Source: Cruorifilaria tuberocauda (Eukaryota > Nematoda > Chromadorea > Rhabditida > Onchocercidae). From it: 64,000 nucleotides of DNA. Under the pieces are notes generated by a model that did no database searches, was not told the origin of the DNA, and saw nothing but the letters and a program-made list of their open reading frames with translations. Positions 37,722 through 53,100 of this stretch are shown here, in pieces. Position 1 is the stretch's first letter, and every line of letters starts with the position of its first letter. Where the stretch lies: positions 62,001 through 126,000 of the forward strand of contig JABVXU010000122.1 in the NCBI GenBank assembly GCA_013365365.1. The letters are read 5' to 3'. A program made the translations under genes and the position numbers.

Positions 37722-39124
37722 TTTCAGAGATTGATTTCAATAAAACGAAATAAAGTAATCCTTGTAGTTAAAAACCTAAAAACTGCTGCAATTAAACCAT
37801 TCAAAAAGTGAAGAAAACATAGTAAATCGCGAAATTTTCCAGCAAAAAAATAAGCAAAAATCATTCTGGTAGGTCTGCATCTGGATAAAATTTCAATATT
37901 GAAATAGAAGTATTGTCCAGTAAAAACAAATCATTTTCAACAACAGGTTAATTCATGATATATCTCTTTTGTGGGATTTCTTTATTATCTGAACAACCGG
38001 GCGTATTCTAGCAACAAAATCAAATGAGAATTTACGTGAAAGTGCTAAGAATAATGAACATTAAGTAATAAAATAATATCCAGGAAACGAGAAAAGGACA
38101 GCACAACAGCAAACATCAAAAGAATTATTCAAAGTTTATAGGGAATATTTAACGAATGCAACTGCTATTTAAACGACAAATAGAATGTGAATCAAGCCTT
38201 ACAGATGAAGCTTCATGCAATACAAAGGTGCTCACTTATTTCAGAAATACTTAAAGACAGGAAATGAAAATTTGATTTTTGAAAGAAACGAATTGTAGTG
38301 CAAGCATCATACAACACTAATAGAACAGATTAGGAGAATAAATGCGGAAGGAAGGCAAAAAAGCATCCGATAATCCCTGCCAGATTCATCAAGCAAACAC
38401 CACGATGAAACAAACACATACCACAACACGGAACATTGGAAAGACTACTCGCAACTCTTCTCGTCCTTATATCTCTGCGTGACCGTGATACCTACTCGCT
38501 ATGCAAATGCATCTCAATGATACCTTTTGATAATAGCTTGAGACGGTGCCTGTTTTTTTGTTATCAGTTCTGTTCTATCCGTTAGTATTTCTGAAGTAAA
38601 AATTCGCGCTTTATTTTAATCCGTGCAAATAAGACCGTTTTTTTCATAACAGAGAGGCCATACTCATCTAATAATATCAGGCATTCTATGATTGGACCTT
38701 GTTGTGCTGCATTTTAATTGTTCTTTAGTTGTAGTTTTCAAAATTGCTTCAGCCTTAAGTAAATCACCAAACTATGATACCATTACGAAGAACAAAGCAA
38801 AGTTAAGGGATTCTCTCTATTATTTCTAGTACCGCATTTTTATCAAATTTCAAGATATTGTTTAGAGAGGCATATGCGAAATGTTTTTCTTGCACAGTGT
38901 TCCTATTAACATTTTGATTCAATTTTATTTTACTCAACAATACAACTCTAAATTACTATCATCGTTGCGTTCAGACAATACATTGTGCACGTTATTGTTT
39001 TAAAAACTAACTGAACAAGATTTAAACTTGATATTGTGCCGTTAATTTTTTGAATATATTGTGAGAACCAACACTACGGCAAAAAAACATGAAATGTTCA
39101 ACAACAAACACGTTAAATCTAATG
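37722..39124. other. Spacer between CUB gene and PCMT copy B
   Basis: About 1.4 kb with no supported gene. It should include the CUB-gene 3' UTR at its right end and the upstream region of PCMT copy B at its left end. Only short chance frames are seen. Confidence 0.5.
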
Positions 39125-42100
39125 TTACACTTGCATAATATAATAATTCTCGCAAGTCCATTCGATTCTGAATCCATCGCCATTATCTGTTGTATTATCA
39201 TCGGTATAAAATTCAAGAAGGGCTGAAGTACCGGGCTCGATGGGTAGTTCTTTCGGCAAGACTACCTAAAATAAATAATCACGTGGATATAAAATATCTC
39301 AGGATTTGTATTCATACCAAAGAATTTTAAGATCATCAACGTTTAGATATACAGTACCAGAGACCGCAGTCAGTAATTCTTTAATCAACAAACGGTTTGA
39401 ATTTTCATAACGTTTATGATTTTTTCTTCCAACTTTGAATAATATTATTCTCAGTTTATTTATTTCTTCCGCTTCTGATACGCTCCGTCTTATCAATCAG
39501 AAAAATTTTTACTTTTCAAGTTCTAATTTAAGATGTGGAATTACTATTACATTACATTATTAAATTAGGTAATCTTACAGCATCTCTACATGGAAGATAA
39601 TTAAATGGTATATTTTCAGATCCTTCAGATCCGATTTCACCCAGCACCATATGATCACCTTCAGTACATTCACCATTTGTGTTCCTTCCGAAATCCATCG
39701 TCAAAAGAATTAATTTACATTTATGGCCATTCGGTGGATCGATTTTCCACCTGCAACAATATTTTTAGGAACCTCGTAACAGCAGAAGTGTAACAGCGTC
39801 AATAACATCATTAATAGAATCCCAAAGATGATCGGATTCAACATTCTTGTCCCTATTGGTGATGCAATTACATGTCAGAACTGCAGGGCATTAATATTCG
39901 TAGGAACTCTACAACATAATATTCGTTTTAACCCACTTACATTATATGTTATGAATAAGACAGCAAGAAAATAACTTAATTATTCTTGAACTGTTATAAC
40001 TGTTCTAAAAAAGATGAAATTAAATGTTGGGATTATTCAGAAGGAACGAAGGAAAATCAGGAAGACTTAGAATACTTACGAAGAAACCCTTACTTATCAT
40101 ATATCATACATTCAGACTATTTGAAGAAATTATAAAAATACCTCATTCTCTGTCGATTTTCATATCCTGGATACCCAACATTTGTAACTGCACCTTGCGG
40201 CTCACTGATGACACCAAAGTCATAATAGACAAATGATAAACTGTCTACAAAGAATGATTTTTTGATTGGAAATGCTAAATTTAATAGTGTGTCTAAAATA
40301 TAGCATCCTGTATGGCAATTATAATATAGAATATATTCTATATTACATGGAGAATCTATAGAGAAAATATAGAAAAAATCCAAACCTGGTGCTGATGGTC
40401 TAACAGTATAATAGTAGGCATTATATCCTCCAGGTGCCATTGTGCCGTCGCTTTTGAAATAAATTTCTAATGTATTACCAGAACTGAGAAAGCTAGGCGG
40501 TAGTTTATAATCGCAATATCGTTTTGTTCGATTTTTAAGGGAATCGATTATCTATGTTAGGAAATCAGCATAGTATTTTAACAGGTCTTGAAACTTATTA
40601 AAATTTGAAGAAAACATTCGAATCCGTAACGAAGAATCGACATCTAGTTTCTAAAGTTTAATTCTTCAAACTAAAAATAAAAGAATGTTTAACGAATTTT
40701 AATGCTTTTTTAATTCATAATTATGTTCTAGTTTCTTTCGAGTCAAAATATTGAAGAATGACATGTTTCACCTCAATATAGTCATACTCACAAAATTCAT
40801 TGTTGTAAAGGCCGTTGTACTCATCAATTACATTTTGAAATGGCGCAAAACTTCGTTCACTAGTTAATCTGAAAATTTTTTTTAACAATCTTGTCAATGA
40901 TTGACGAGATTGATAAGAAAACACAAATGGCTGTACACAAACCGATGTAGTGGAAGTAAAAGTAAATACAAAAAATAAAAATAAAAAGAAGTTATATGAT
41001 TAGGAATAAATGAAGACAAACATTTGCTGAACAGAGGTGGATAATCGACTATTTAACGATCGACGAACTTTTTCCAATTTGAAATCTTTAAAAACTAAAA
41101 ATATTTGATATCCTGTTAAAGCTGTTAAAACAGTAGAACAGGAGCAATTATGATCGTAAGGATTCGGATAGTTTGGACTTGTTATATGACCAGTCATTGA
41201 TTGTTGGGTAGCGATTGTTCGATTGCATGCTATAAAAATTGGTTGGCAACAAACATAATGTGCTAAGGTAAAAGATAACTGAAATACGTTCAGCCCATGT
41301 TTTCCGCTTTCTTGAATAAAACGGATATTTAAGCATTTTTAAAAGTTTTCGAAATTCAGAGATAGAGTTTGAATGATTTTAATAATATAATGAATAATAG
41401 CTAACAATTAAGCGTTTGATAAGAAAGACGAAATTTAGCGGTATGTTCACTTTGCAGAATTGCAGATGTTGTTATCTAAAACGAGTAAATATTATTACCC
41501 GTAAAAAAATGAGCAAACAACATCAAATTTAATAGTTAAGTAGTATGTTTGGCCATGTTTTAACCACAGAGTACTGTGTAACACTTCACTGAATGAGCCT
41601 GCTAATATCTTTCACTTCACTTTCAAATGATCAAATGCTTTTACCTGAATAACACTTGTCCCTGAAATAAAGTCAGCTGGGAGTGTGTTACCACATAATC
41701 GAAGAATTTGCAGTTCATTATTAGTATCACGACAAGCAGGATGATGACAATCAGCATGTGTGCCAATATCACGTATTTCCATATATTCATCAGTACAATC
41801 GGGTGTTAAAGAAGGAAATGAGAATTGACTGAAAAGTAAAACTAAACTACAATAAGCATAGGTTGAGTATTGGAAACCATGATTCCAAATTTTTTGAAAG
41901 CAATAAGTTTATTCACAAAAATATTGTAAAACACTGAACCTGAAGTCAACTCGTAAGGGCGTTCGCTCTTTTGAATAAATTATCCAACGACAACGTTGAT
42001 GCTTCGGGAGTGTTCGCGTAAGCACTAAAGTTTACAAGAGTGATAAACAATACAAGTGCTTGATCTTCAGTCATTACTGTCATCTTTTTTCATAAATGCC

Positions 42101-44180
42101 CTATTCAAACAATGTCATCTGCTATCATTTCCACTATCCCAAGGTATATTATACCAAACGAAATTCAAACAATACTTGACGCCTTAAATTCTATATAATT
42201 CCTACCTGAACACTAATCGAAGTCGCTTACAGCACAATACAAGAAAATTAAGTATTTATTGATTTATTAGTGAATACGAACTAATACAGTTATAGTAATG
42301 GCAAGTAATGACAAATATATCTTACTTTTTTCACTTTCATATTGTAATTCAACAAATTCAGTAACAGCAATTCTCCGACCACCACATGCTGCTATAATGA
42401 TAAAATGTCAAAAATGTCTCCATTCAAACAGAGAATCTCATTTTCTTTGAATTCATAAGTTGCAGTACCGTTAAACTCGGCTGGCAATGAAGAAGTATAA
42501 CAGGATTACGTATTTAAAAGTATAGGTTCAAGGCAACGTAAGTTGCTAATCGAATTCACAGTGATATATGTAAATCAATTAAAATTTTCGATGTAGTTAG
42601 AAATAGAACAATAATTTTGGGCCAGAACAAGATATAACTAATATACTTTTCAAAAATGAAAATCATGCCTTCGATAGCTTTCAATATTATTGTAAATCCT
42701 TTGAATGTTTTGTCGGAGTCGGATTCGAAATAAATGTGCACGGTGCGATAAGAACTTCGCATAATTAAAGGAAGCTGTCCCACAACCTTACATGTATTTG
42801 ACAGTAGTATGGGAGATATCGTCTTATAGCCATCGTAAATCTAAAATTCTGAAATTTTTCATTGAAAATGAGACAGCGAATACGGTGGACGAAATTGTCA
42901 TAGGAATACTTAAAAAGATTAAAGAAAACATTCTATAAATTATAAACATTTATAGCAACTATTTATACCGCAATGAAATCATAGCAACGTTCTGTTTCTG
43001 TATCAGGCGCTTCCAATTCTAAATTTTTCAGCTGTACTTCCAGTATTTTTCCCGTCGGCGCCTTCAATGTCCAACCACAGCGCAAAAAATTGTAGTATTG
43101 GCCTGTTTTTGGATTTAGAGGTGAAGTAAGCTCGTAACTGCCATCAATATTTATCATTCCACCGCATCCTCCATCTGGACCTAAACTAACAAAAACTTAT
43201 AAAAAAATGGAAATATCCACTTTTAAATACGCAAAATTTTTAAATGCAGCTGAAAAATAACTGATTAATTATTTTCGATGATGGTTATTCCAATATCTAA
43301 TAATACCTGAAGAGAAATTAAATATTATTTCTTTCTGTTCAAAAGTCGTAATCAGTTCATTACTTCGTTTTTCCCTATCAATATTCCAAGTTATAATATA
43401 TATTTTATCTGGAAATAACTGTTTTCTGTTATCACAAGAAACAAAGATAGGGAAAGCATACCAAGAGAGGCAGTTACAACGATTCTAAATCCCCCTTTAC
43501 TGGCGCTTCTGTCCGAATAAAATCTTACAACCAGAAATCGACCGGCTGTTGATAATTGATTAGAAGGGACAATTGCTCCACAAAATTTGCCCATGCTGGT
43601 TGCATTATTAATTTGTGAACCATCAAAGAATTCCAGAAAATCAAACAAACAATCGGATGATTCTTCCAATTCGAAATGTGTGTATCTAAAATATGAAGAA
43701 AATAACTACACTTTTATGTATAATTTTACCTGATGATCGGCTAATATACGAGTTCTATCATGAAGTCCGTTAAAAGATATAATAAGTATGCATGACATAA
43801 TTTAGCGAGTTCATTTTCTTGAATTGTTGTTCAGCAAGAAGTTAAAGTTTGTAACAATAGTAAAAGTTAATTAATGCCACTATCTCTTTCAGTTAAGAAA
43901 TATTGCGGAAGGTGATACATGATAATGTTGTGTCTTGCTTGCTGTAATGATATTCAATATTACCATATCAGAAATTGCTTGTTTGATTAGTAAGTTATTA
44001 AATGGAAAAAATGAATTTCTGAATAAAACTTGCTTAATGCTAAGAATACGTTTTTCAGGAGCAGATATGTTCCAAACACAGTCAAGATTGTGATGATAAG
44101 GCAGAGGAAAACCAGGAGATGAGATGACTGCTGACATCAATCCCGTCTCTTCTTTAAAATTGATTTCACCACCGCATTCT
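39125..44180 (-). other. CUB modules 21-25 and C-terminus
   Basis: Module 21 (about 44178-43455) starts [12 protein letters not shown] with [16 protein letters not shown]. Module 22 (about 43170-42668) starts [19 protein letters not shown]. Module 23 (about 42393-41415) starts [11 protein letters not shown]; its last exon (about 41415-41480) ends AKFRLSYQT. Module 24 (about 41238-40390) starts [20 protein letters not shown], has CEYDYIE, and ends [10 protein letters not shown]. Module 25 (about 40250-39125) starts [20 protein letters not shown] without the first cysteine and ends [10 protein letters not shown]. Phases close through modules 23-25 with GT-AG introns. The protein stops seven residues after the last CUB strand (NYYIMQV). 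Confidence 0.85.
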
Positions 44181-47100
44181 GTAAAATAAATTAGTTCTTA
44201 GAAAAAAACATAATGACGTATAACTTATAAAACATTTCGGTAAAAAAGGTATATCAGTATTCTTTCTTTTTCTCCCTACATCATTGACTACTAAAAATGG
44301 AGGACGGTCCATAATGGATATAATTTCCTTTGAAACACAAAATTCATTTGTTGAGATTTTTTTGTAGATATCAAACACAACAGTCAGTTAAAAGCAATAT
44401 TTATGTTTTAAAGCACAGAATTTATCTTCTGAAAGTAATAACTGTTCAAATTACTTACTTGATAAAGCGTAGGATATTTTAAAACCACGGCGATGTTTAC
44501 GATGATCTTCAAAAACTGATATATTTGACACGAAACGCACACCAACTGGTCCCTAAAATTTAGGAAATTCATTCCTCGCACTTTGTTCAATTTTTCAGCA
44601 GGTTATAGCTTTAAGCGTACTTTAAAAATACACAGTTATAGCAGCCAGAAATTTTTTCAAACTTAATTTTTTTTACAATTGCCTTATTTATTTGGTTACA
44701 GTACGAATTAATGTATTATTTTGTGTGCTACTTTCTACGTGTGCTAATTTTTTAGACTTCAATATATTTGTTTGTTATTTTATAACTATGTCAAATGTAA
44801 GCAATTGAAAATAAAAATAATCTAACCATATTCCATTTGTAGCAATTGAAAACTGTTTATAGCAAAATATAGAACTTATCTTAACAGATATAGGAGCTAT
44901 TTGATTGCTAATATCACGATTCGCACAAAATGTGTCAATAATACGTTTTGCTGAAATGTCTTTTAACTCCAAGAAATCTGTGTTACATGGTTGTCGATTA
45001 TAATCGTCTGAAAATTTCTATTTCAAAACAAAACAAGACAATATCGTAATTAAACGGTGAAATTTTCTACCAGAAATATACATTAACTTATTTGTATGAT
45101 TTCTGGTTGTGAATCTTCAGTGTTATGATATCTTGGTTCTACCGCGTTATTAGATTGAAGAATTTCACTTTTTAAAATCAGACAAGCAATTTAAAATCTC
45201 AAATCAAACTAAACTAAAGTAAAGTAGTGTATCGAAGCACGCACTTAATGCCTCAAGTTATATAGTTCTTCGATGAATAGTAATTAACACTGTTGATGTA
45301 CCCCTAATAATAAACTGTAAAATAGAATACGGTAAACATACAAATATATGGATCAAGTTCCAGGTCAAGAATCTTTAGTGTGATTATAAGTGTACCATCA
45401 TATTCGGGCTCTATTAAATAATCACATTCCATGTCTTCGTTCGGATAGAAACGTGGGTAGTGAGGTGATGTAACTACACCATGATTCAATCGAAACGTAG
45501 TACCACATTCTGAAATATTTTTAATTATTGTTTTAAATTCTACTAAAAATCTTTCTCATATATTCTTATATTTTTTCCAATTATTTCTGACTTATATTTA
45601 CGTGAGTCTGCCTTCCATTTCTTATAAGGCATTCTAATCTTATTTCATTGCTGAAGAAAATAAGCCAACATGAAGCGTAACCTGATTTCCATGTTATATT
45701 GAATCCTTTCCCTGTTATTTTATCATCTGACTTGAATTCAATTTTGATACGATTACTTTCTGAACGGAATACACGAGGTGTTTCATACCCACAAATCTTT
45801 TTTAGCTCTTCCTCATGGTCGAACAAAAAGTAATAACCCCCAACTGGTGCCATAGCTCTTGAGTGATGTTCCTGACTTATCTGAAGTGAAATATTTAAAT
45901 TTCGTGAAAAATTAAAGATGAACTGAAGAAATGATAATTGCAAACAGAATAAAAGATTTTAGATAATACTAAATATTATAACCAACAAAAGGAAATCGAT
46001 GTTAAATAGGTAGCGTTATGATAATCTATCATAATCCTTCATTTCACTGCCAAAAAATATTTACTATCAAAATCATGCCATATTTTCGATAAACAATATC
46101 TTAGATATAAATAGTATTTTTCCAATTTCATAAGCAAAATTGATTGCCTTATTAGTAATTGGGGTCAGAAATTAAGTGGTGAAATCTGATGTTTTAAAAT
46201 AACCTTAATGTAATCCTTGTTGCAATCATCTGATTGCTGTACATCAAGACGATGAAAGTATAAAGCTACATGATATCCAATTGGTACCGAAATATCCCAT
46301 AAACAGTAAACATTATTCGGGTAATCTTGCGGACTTTTTGGGCTTATCACACTACCTATCATGCGACTTGTCGTAAATCCACATTCTGTAAAATAGTTTT
46401 TTAAGGAAACGAAAATTAAAAAAGTGGCTCATATAAACAAAAAATAAACCAACCGTCTTCAAAGCCAGAAAAACTGTATTCTAGACGAAAGCCTTTTCGC
46501 TCAATAGACTTATCAGTGAAAAAATAAAGTGTTAGATATCGTCCCCTAGACTTTACTTCTCTGAACCGATCTTGTATTGGTTCGTCTTGTGGATTATTGC
46601 AATATATGTGTACTAATGATGCATCGGTACCACCTCCTATAATAAGAACTCACTTTCATACAATTTTTGAAACGAATTTCATGTACAACAATTACGTAAA
46701 TAAGAGACGATATGCTATTCTCGATCTACTAAGTTGTAACTGTTAGTTCTTCCTGCAAATTAAAACTGTAATTTCAGTTTCTATCAAACAAAATGGTAGA
46801 TATTTTAATTAAACTAAGTCCAAAAAAAATACGATTCCCTTCACTAATCCGTAATCAGAAATAGATAATCTATTTGTATTTCCATCCTTTTATCAGAATA
46901 TCATTGCATAATGCTCATTATTAACATATAGCTTCAAATAACTACCTTCAAATAATTTCAAAAAATCGTGCTGGCATTCGACATTAAATTCCAAATCCAT
47001 ATCAGTTATTCTGATCTATAATTTCTTTTTATTTTAACTTATCGAACAGTTAAGTAATATCACAAGATTGAAAACTCGAATAAAATCAATATTTAAAAAT

Positions 47101-50100
47101 CTGGTAAGCCCTCAAATAAACTTTATAACACGAAATTATCAATAGAGCACAGTGAATTAGGTGTAACTATCTTATTTTTTTCCTATTTTTACTATATTTT
47201 CTATATTTCCTCACAATTGCACACAAATTTTCATGGTTTTTTCCTCCCACAAATATTGATCGAACCTTAACAATTTGTCCTTCGGGAGCTTTTAAACTCC
47301 AAACGCATTGCGTATCAGGTTCATAAGTGCTATTCTCCTTTCCATAACCAGGACTCATTAAAATACCTGGTTCCGGGCCTTGAATCAAGCCACCGCAAGC
47401 TGAAATAATTTCATGTTATTTAAATCATGATAGAATGAATTGAAACATAAAAACATGATCATCTGTAAAGCAGAAATCATGTTTTGAAGATGATTACATT
47501 TGTCAATTCATTTATGTAGTAAAAGTTACGTAAGAATTGGATGCTGAGATTGAAAGAGATTGATGATAAATGCAATCTTTGAAAAACGTGAATGTCGAAA
47601 CTTCTGTATGGCAATGCCATTGTGAAATTGGCAGTTTTTTTTAAAGATCCATCGCAAAATCGTGCTTCGAAAGGCCACGGTTCATTGTCAAGCGCTAAAA
47701 TTCCTCAAATTCTTAACTGGCAAATTAAATTTCATATAATAATGTTTAATGACTAATATAAGTAATAATAATGATACTGGAAATTAATTAATTCCTCGAT
47801 TTTTTATTTTTTCAGAAATCACAAGTACTGAACTATGTAAAATATTATTAGTATTGAAAAAAAAAATATATATATATATCAATTTATGGACAATTTCATT
47901 TATTATTAGTGTCAATATGAAACATGAGAAATTATAATTAGGAGGATTGGGGGTTAGATTAAGAGGATTAATTACCTGTTATAAGCACATGGCTTTCAGT
48001 ATCCAAGCACCTACCATTAGGCTTCCAAAATGAACTTTCAGAGGATGAGAAATTTTTGAAATGTAATATTGTAGTGCCTGCTAGAAATTGCCGTTCTATG
48101 AGTAGATGGCAGTAATCTGAAATTACTGACAAAAACTATCAAGTTTTATATAAAAGTGTAAAATAAATTTTATGATCTCTAAATTAATCTTTTTCTTAAG
48201 GATATTCACCCCATAATAATTAACGAAATATTAAAAAGCATCTAATATAAAACACTTTCAATGATTTTAGGCAACTACCACCAAAAGGATTACTAAAAGA
48301 ATAATAACCGATATCAGGTGATGCGACGGATGGATATCTCGAAACTTTTGCACCTCTTAGTTCAATTGTTTCATTCTTTTTCACATGGTACATGCATGCA
48401 TTTTCATCAAATCCAGCTGGTACCTCAAATGAAATTACTGAATAAAAATATCCATGTAGAAATAAGTTTAGCTTTCCAATATTTGCTCATAAAAAAGTGT
48501 AAGCTACAATCATAGTTAACAAATTTTATCGGGTTGAGTGCTCAATAACTTGTTATCATTTCACTATTTGACATATTGCGAAAAAATGAATCAATTCAGC
48601 AACTGCCGAATTTACACCGATTTAAAAGTTGACAGATTCGTAGAATCGAAGAATAATTGAAAAAGTTAACACACATAACATGTAATAAAAAACAGCCAAA
48701 ATAAAGATTCCGTCCGCCAACTAACTGTTGAATATTAATGCATTATATTTATATCATAAATGTTAATAATAGAACCTTACTTTGAAGTAAGAGATTCGAA
48801 ATGGAGCATAAATTTTCTCAGATGATATTCCACGTTCCCGCATGTTTTGCTTCTCATACATATCAGTTTCATCATTATAACGTATTGTTATTAAATCTGC
48901 TGTCGATACAAATCGTGTTTCATTAGAACAAAAAATATGATCCACAAAACTATAGTAATCTATCAGCCGGTTCAGACCATTAGTAACATAGATATCCGGA
49001 TAACATCCAACTTCGTTGTATGTAGTCTGATAGAAATTCTTAAAAAATATGAGTAGATATTTATACGAGAAAAATAAGTTTTATGCAAAACGCCTTTACT
49101 CTTATGATTAGATAATCCTCTGAGAATTTACCTCGTGTTTAACAAATTCAAAGTCGAAAACGTAACGGAAACCAATTCCTGCTCGAAATACCCAGTCACA
49201 TATGATATGTGTTTGAAGCTGATTTGGATAGCTGGGAACAGTAATGTAGCCAGAATTATCATTTATATCTCCTCCACATTCTGTAAAAAAATAATTGATG
49301 ATGTTCATAACTGTTGGCATAGAAAAATTAATATAAAAAAAAAATTATTACCTATTTTGCTAGGAACTAAGCTAAGATGGAAACCACATTTCTTTTCCAA
49401 GCAAAATAAACGACTCGATCGGCCCACAGTGTTGTTTGATCGGAACGAAACTACCATAATATTTTGAGATGATGTAAAGTGTTTACCACGTACTGCGCTC
49501 GATACACATGATGGTTTCAGAATATATTCGCCTGAAATTGTTTAGAAGTCCTATCTTTTATTTCAAAAAAAAGAAATACGACTAAAAATATGATAATAAA
49601 ATTAAGATAACGATGAGACACACTATTCAAATAAGACAATATTTACCACTACTATCTCTTTCTCGTAGACCAATACTGTCTTCCGTGCAGTTTTCAGTAA
49701 ATAAAATCCATAGATGATCGAACCTATATTAAATTACGATGACCTAGAATATAAATCATAATCCAATTAACTTGATAAATTAATGCTAAACCAAGGCTTA
49801 AATCGTTACGTTGCATTGATGTAATGTCCTCGTGGGGCTACTACAGTCCAATCACACGCAATTTGACTTGGATAAGGTTCAGGATAATTTGGACTAGTAA
49901 TTATACGACTTCCATTTATAGGAATAACAACACTACCCCCACATGATGCTGAAAATAAAGCAAATAAGAAATTAATGAAATATAAAAACCTATGCAACAA
50001 TCAAATCAAAGTCATTGAAGTTAATATTACCATAAAATAGTTCATTATGGATAAAAACTTCTTGGAATCTCAATTCAATTTTCATTTTAATTATTTCCAA

Positions 50101-53100
50101 GATAAGCAGTAGGATCCCAGCCTTTATCAACTCAACAGCCTTCCATGAAAACTTTTAGAATAACTGTACCAATTTCATAAGTAGCATTCCAGCCTGAAAA
50201 ATGAGCAAACGAATCTGTTTGGTAGTGAATATTCATATAAGATCCGGTACTGAAGATAGTACTTGGTGGTTCTTTTCCACAATATCGCCCAACTAAAGGC
50301 GATAATTTTGAAGGTCCATCCCGAATTTCCAAGTAATTGCTAGAACACCTGTAATTTCTGTCTAATTATTTTATGAAACTTAAGGCAAAAATAAATTATA
50401 CTTTTCGAAGTTCTTCTTTTGTGTGATTCGAAATACTATTTTTAGAACTATTTCCAAATTTCTGGAAGTATTGTGTCATTGCTTTGAGATTATATTAATT
50501 AACAAATTTTAGTTAAATTTAGAAATCCTTTTATTGATATACATACCCATCTTCCATCGAATTGTCTTCAAGATTAAAACTGATTGGGTCAATGGTAAAT
50601 TTTATGCGATGCCCACTTGATGCGCTGATTATCCATATGCAATCCAAAGAATTTGGTGCTGCTGTAAAATAATTTTTCTCAAAATTCTCCTGTGCTTTTT
50701 ACCAATATTTTTCTAAATGAGCAATTCAATTTCAAATTTGAATTACAATTTACTTTTAATATAAAATGTATCTACATACTTTTTGGATATCCGGGTGAAC
50801 TGAGTACTTTTGGAGAATCGCCTTCTGTTAAGATAAGTCCATCTGAACTACAGTCGTGAATTTGTTCAGTCAATTGCAATGCGAAGCCCTGTGTTTGTGC
50901 ATCAAGACATTACAATAAAGAGTGCAGTTTAAATCAAAAGAAATAGGGAATTAGATAAATAAATACAAGTATGTCAGAGTACAGGGATATCCTCGTATTT
51001 TATTCTTTCTAGCTCAGATAACGAGTAAAATAATGAAATGAGCAAATATAAACAACTTTTTCCGTAATGTTTGAGTCAGTCGTAAAGCTAATAAAAACTC
51101 TTCCACTTGAAAAAATTTTATTCCATTCAGAGAGATTGCCACACAATTTATCATTAGTCGCTTCATCCAGATAAACAGGACTAGAGCGCTGGAAGGATTT
51201 AGTTTTCATAAGAAGTTAATGAAAATAAATGGATATAAAAAATACCAATTAAATATCTAAACTATCAAAATAATAAAAGATAATTCTTTCTATATCTATC
51301 ATAACAAATGTGATTCATGAAGTATAAAGAATTTTTACCACAATGACACTATCCTTTCTGCACAATGGACTGTCTTCAATATTCATAGCAAGAAATTTCG
51401 CCAGAATTGGTCGATTGCTTCCCAACATGATTGACCACGAGCATGACAAATTGTTACCGTATTCATTGGGATAATTTGGACTTTGTATGATCCGATTAAA
51501 AACACCCAACGATGGTGGTATGTAATCAAATGATTGACAAACTGAAACAGATTCAGAGATATAAACAATTTTTATTAAACAAATAAAATACTAAAATTAT
51601 TTGCAAATTCTTACATTTACCTTGATGGCAAAATTGCAACAAAAGCTATTAAAGAAACGATGAAACTCTGTAGGAGTATAGTAGTACTCTTATGAAACAA
51701 AAAAACAATCGAATTATAAATTGAAATGAACCAGAAGAATATGAAATACTAACTTCTAGTCGAAAAAACTGTACCTTTGCTTGGAAAAAATTCATAAAAG
51801 CTATTCATAAAAATGAATAGTTTATAAATACCTAGCTTGTACTCTATAACAAATCCTCGACCAGCTCTATTCCGATCTGTCATGAAAAAGATTGTGATCG
51901 CTTCTTCCGAGCTGAATAACTCTTCCGTTCCCACGTCTTGGTGTTTGCAAAATTTAGCAATATTACCACTATAAACCGTCTTTGATTACTTAACTATTAT
52001 AAGAGATCAAGAATTTTTTAATAAATACTTTTCAAAATAACTAAAACTTACACGAGCTGTCCATCTTCATAGCTAACACCGCCTATATCCGATGAAATGG
52101 CAACATAGTCAAAACGACAATCGGCATGCTCCTCAAGATCCATTGAAATTATTTTAAGCATAACACCAGCAAATAATGGTCGAATTATAGTCCATCGGCA
52201 CTTCAAGTTATTTGCATAACCTCCATACCCTATTTTAATTGGAACTCGTCAAATCAAATTATAATTAGTTTATGGTCATAAAAAATATTGAATAACAAAA
52301 TTGGAAAATAACATAAAATAGATTAGGTAAGTGGTAAAATATTTCGCTTTATGTAAACCATTTATAGCAACATCTAGCACAAATTGTATTAAATTTGTAG
52401 AGTGTAAGTATTCCAAATACAATATCAAAGTATTTGTGATAATTCAGAAACGTATGAATAGAAATGGAAATTTGTGGCAAACTGACATCTCGAGAGGCGA
52501 TACATATTAATTGATCGCCACATTCTTATTGTTGATGTATGTGGAACAACAGTTGTGAATTTTCCGTTTGTAGACGTTCCACCTGGATTTGTAAGATATT
52601 GAGAATCAAATGTTGGTGTAAGGATGCCACCACAAATGAATTCTGTAATAATGTATTTTGCAAAAATAATAAATTGGTTATAAATGAAGATGTTCGAAAA
52701 ATTGTTACTTTTTAAAGGTGTGAATGGCCATGCTCATTCCAAAGCAACGAGTAAAACACATTATTTTTTTCGACCAAATAGTCGAATATAGCTATTTTTA
52801 AAATTAAAAAAAGTCTACCACGCATAGAGTCTTCAGTAATAGCATGATTTGCTTTGGGAAGTGAAGCATTAGCTATAGCGACTGGTACACTTTCCCAAAT
52901 AAATCGAAATGAGCTTCCTGGTAGTGCATTGAATAAAACCGTAGCCAAATTTGATTTAATGAAGAAATCTGAAAACACTTATAACAAATTAAACACTCTA
53001 GTTAGATCCTTAAATGAAGCAATTTTGATACAGGAAATTTGCTCCAATACCATTTGGTGGTATGTATCCCGCAAGGACAAATTTCACTCGCCCACATCCA

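Noticed and set aside
41500..41590. Minus-strand frame reading [20 protein letters not shown]
   Set aside because: Module 23 is completed by the exon at about 41415-41480 in the correct phase; this frame would disrupt it.
44166..44378. 70-codon minus-strand frame between CUB modules 20 and 21
   Set aside because: It lies mostly between a clean donor after GFKISYALS and the acceptor before CGGEINF; the CUB pattern is continuous without it, so it is intronic.
49135..49467. 110-codon plus-strand frame
   Set aside because: It is antisense to the CUB exons of modules 15 and 16, which have clear domain support.
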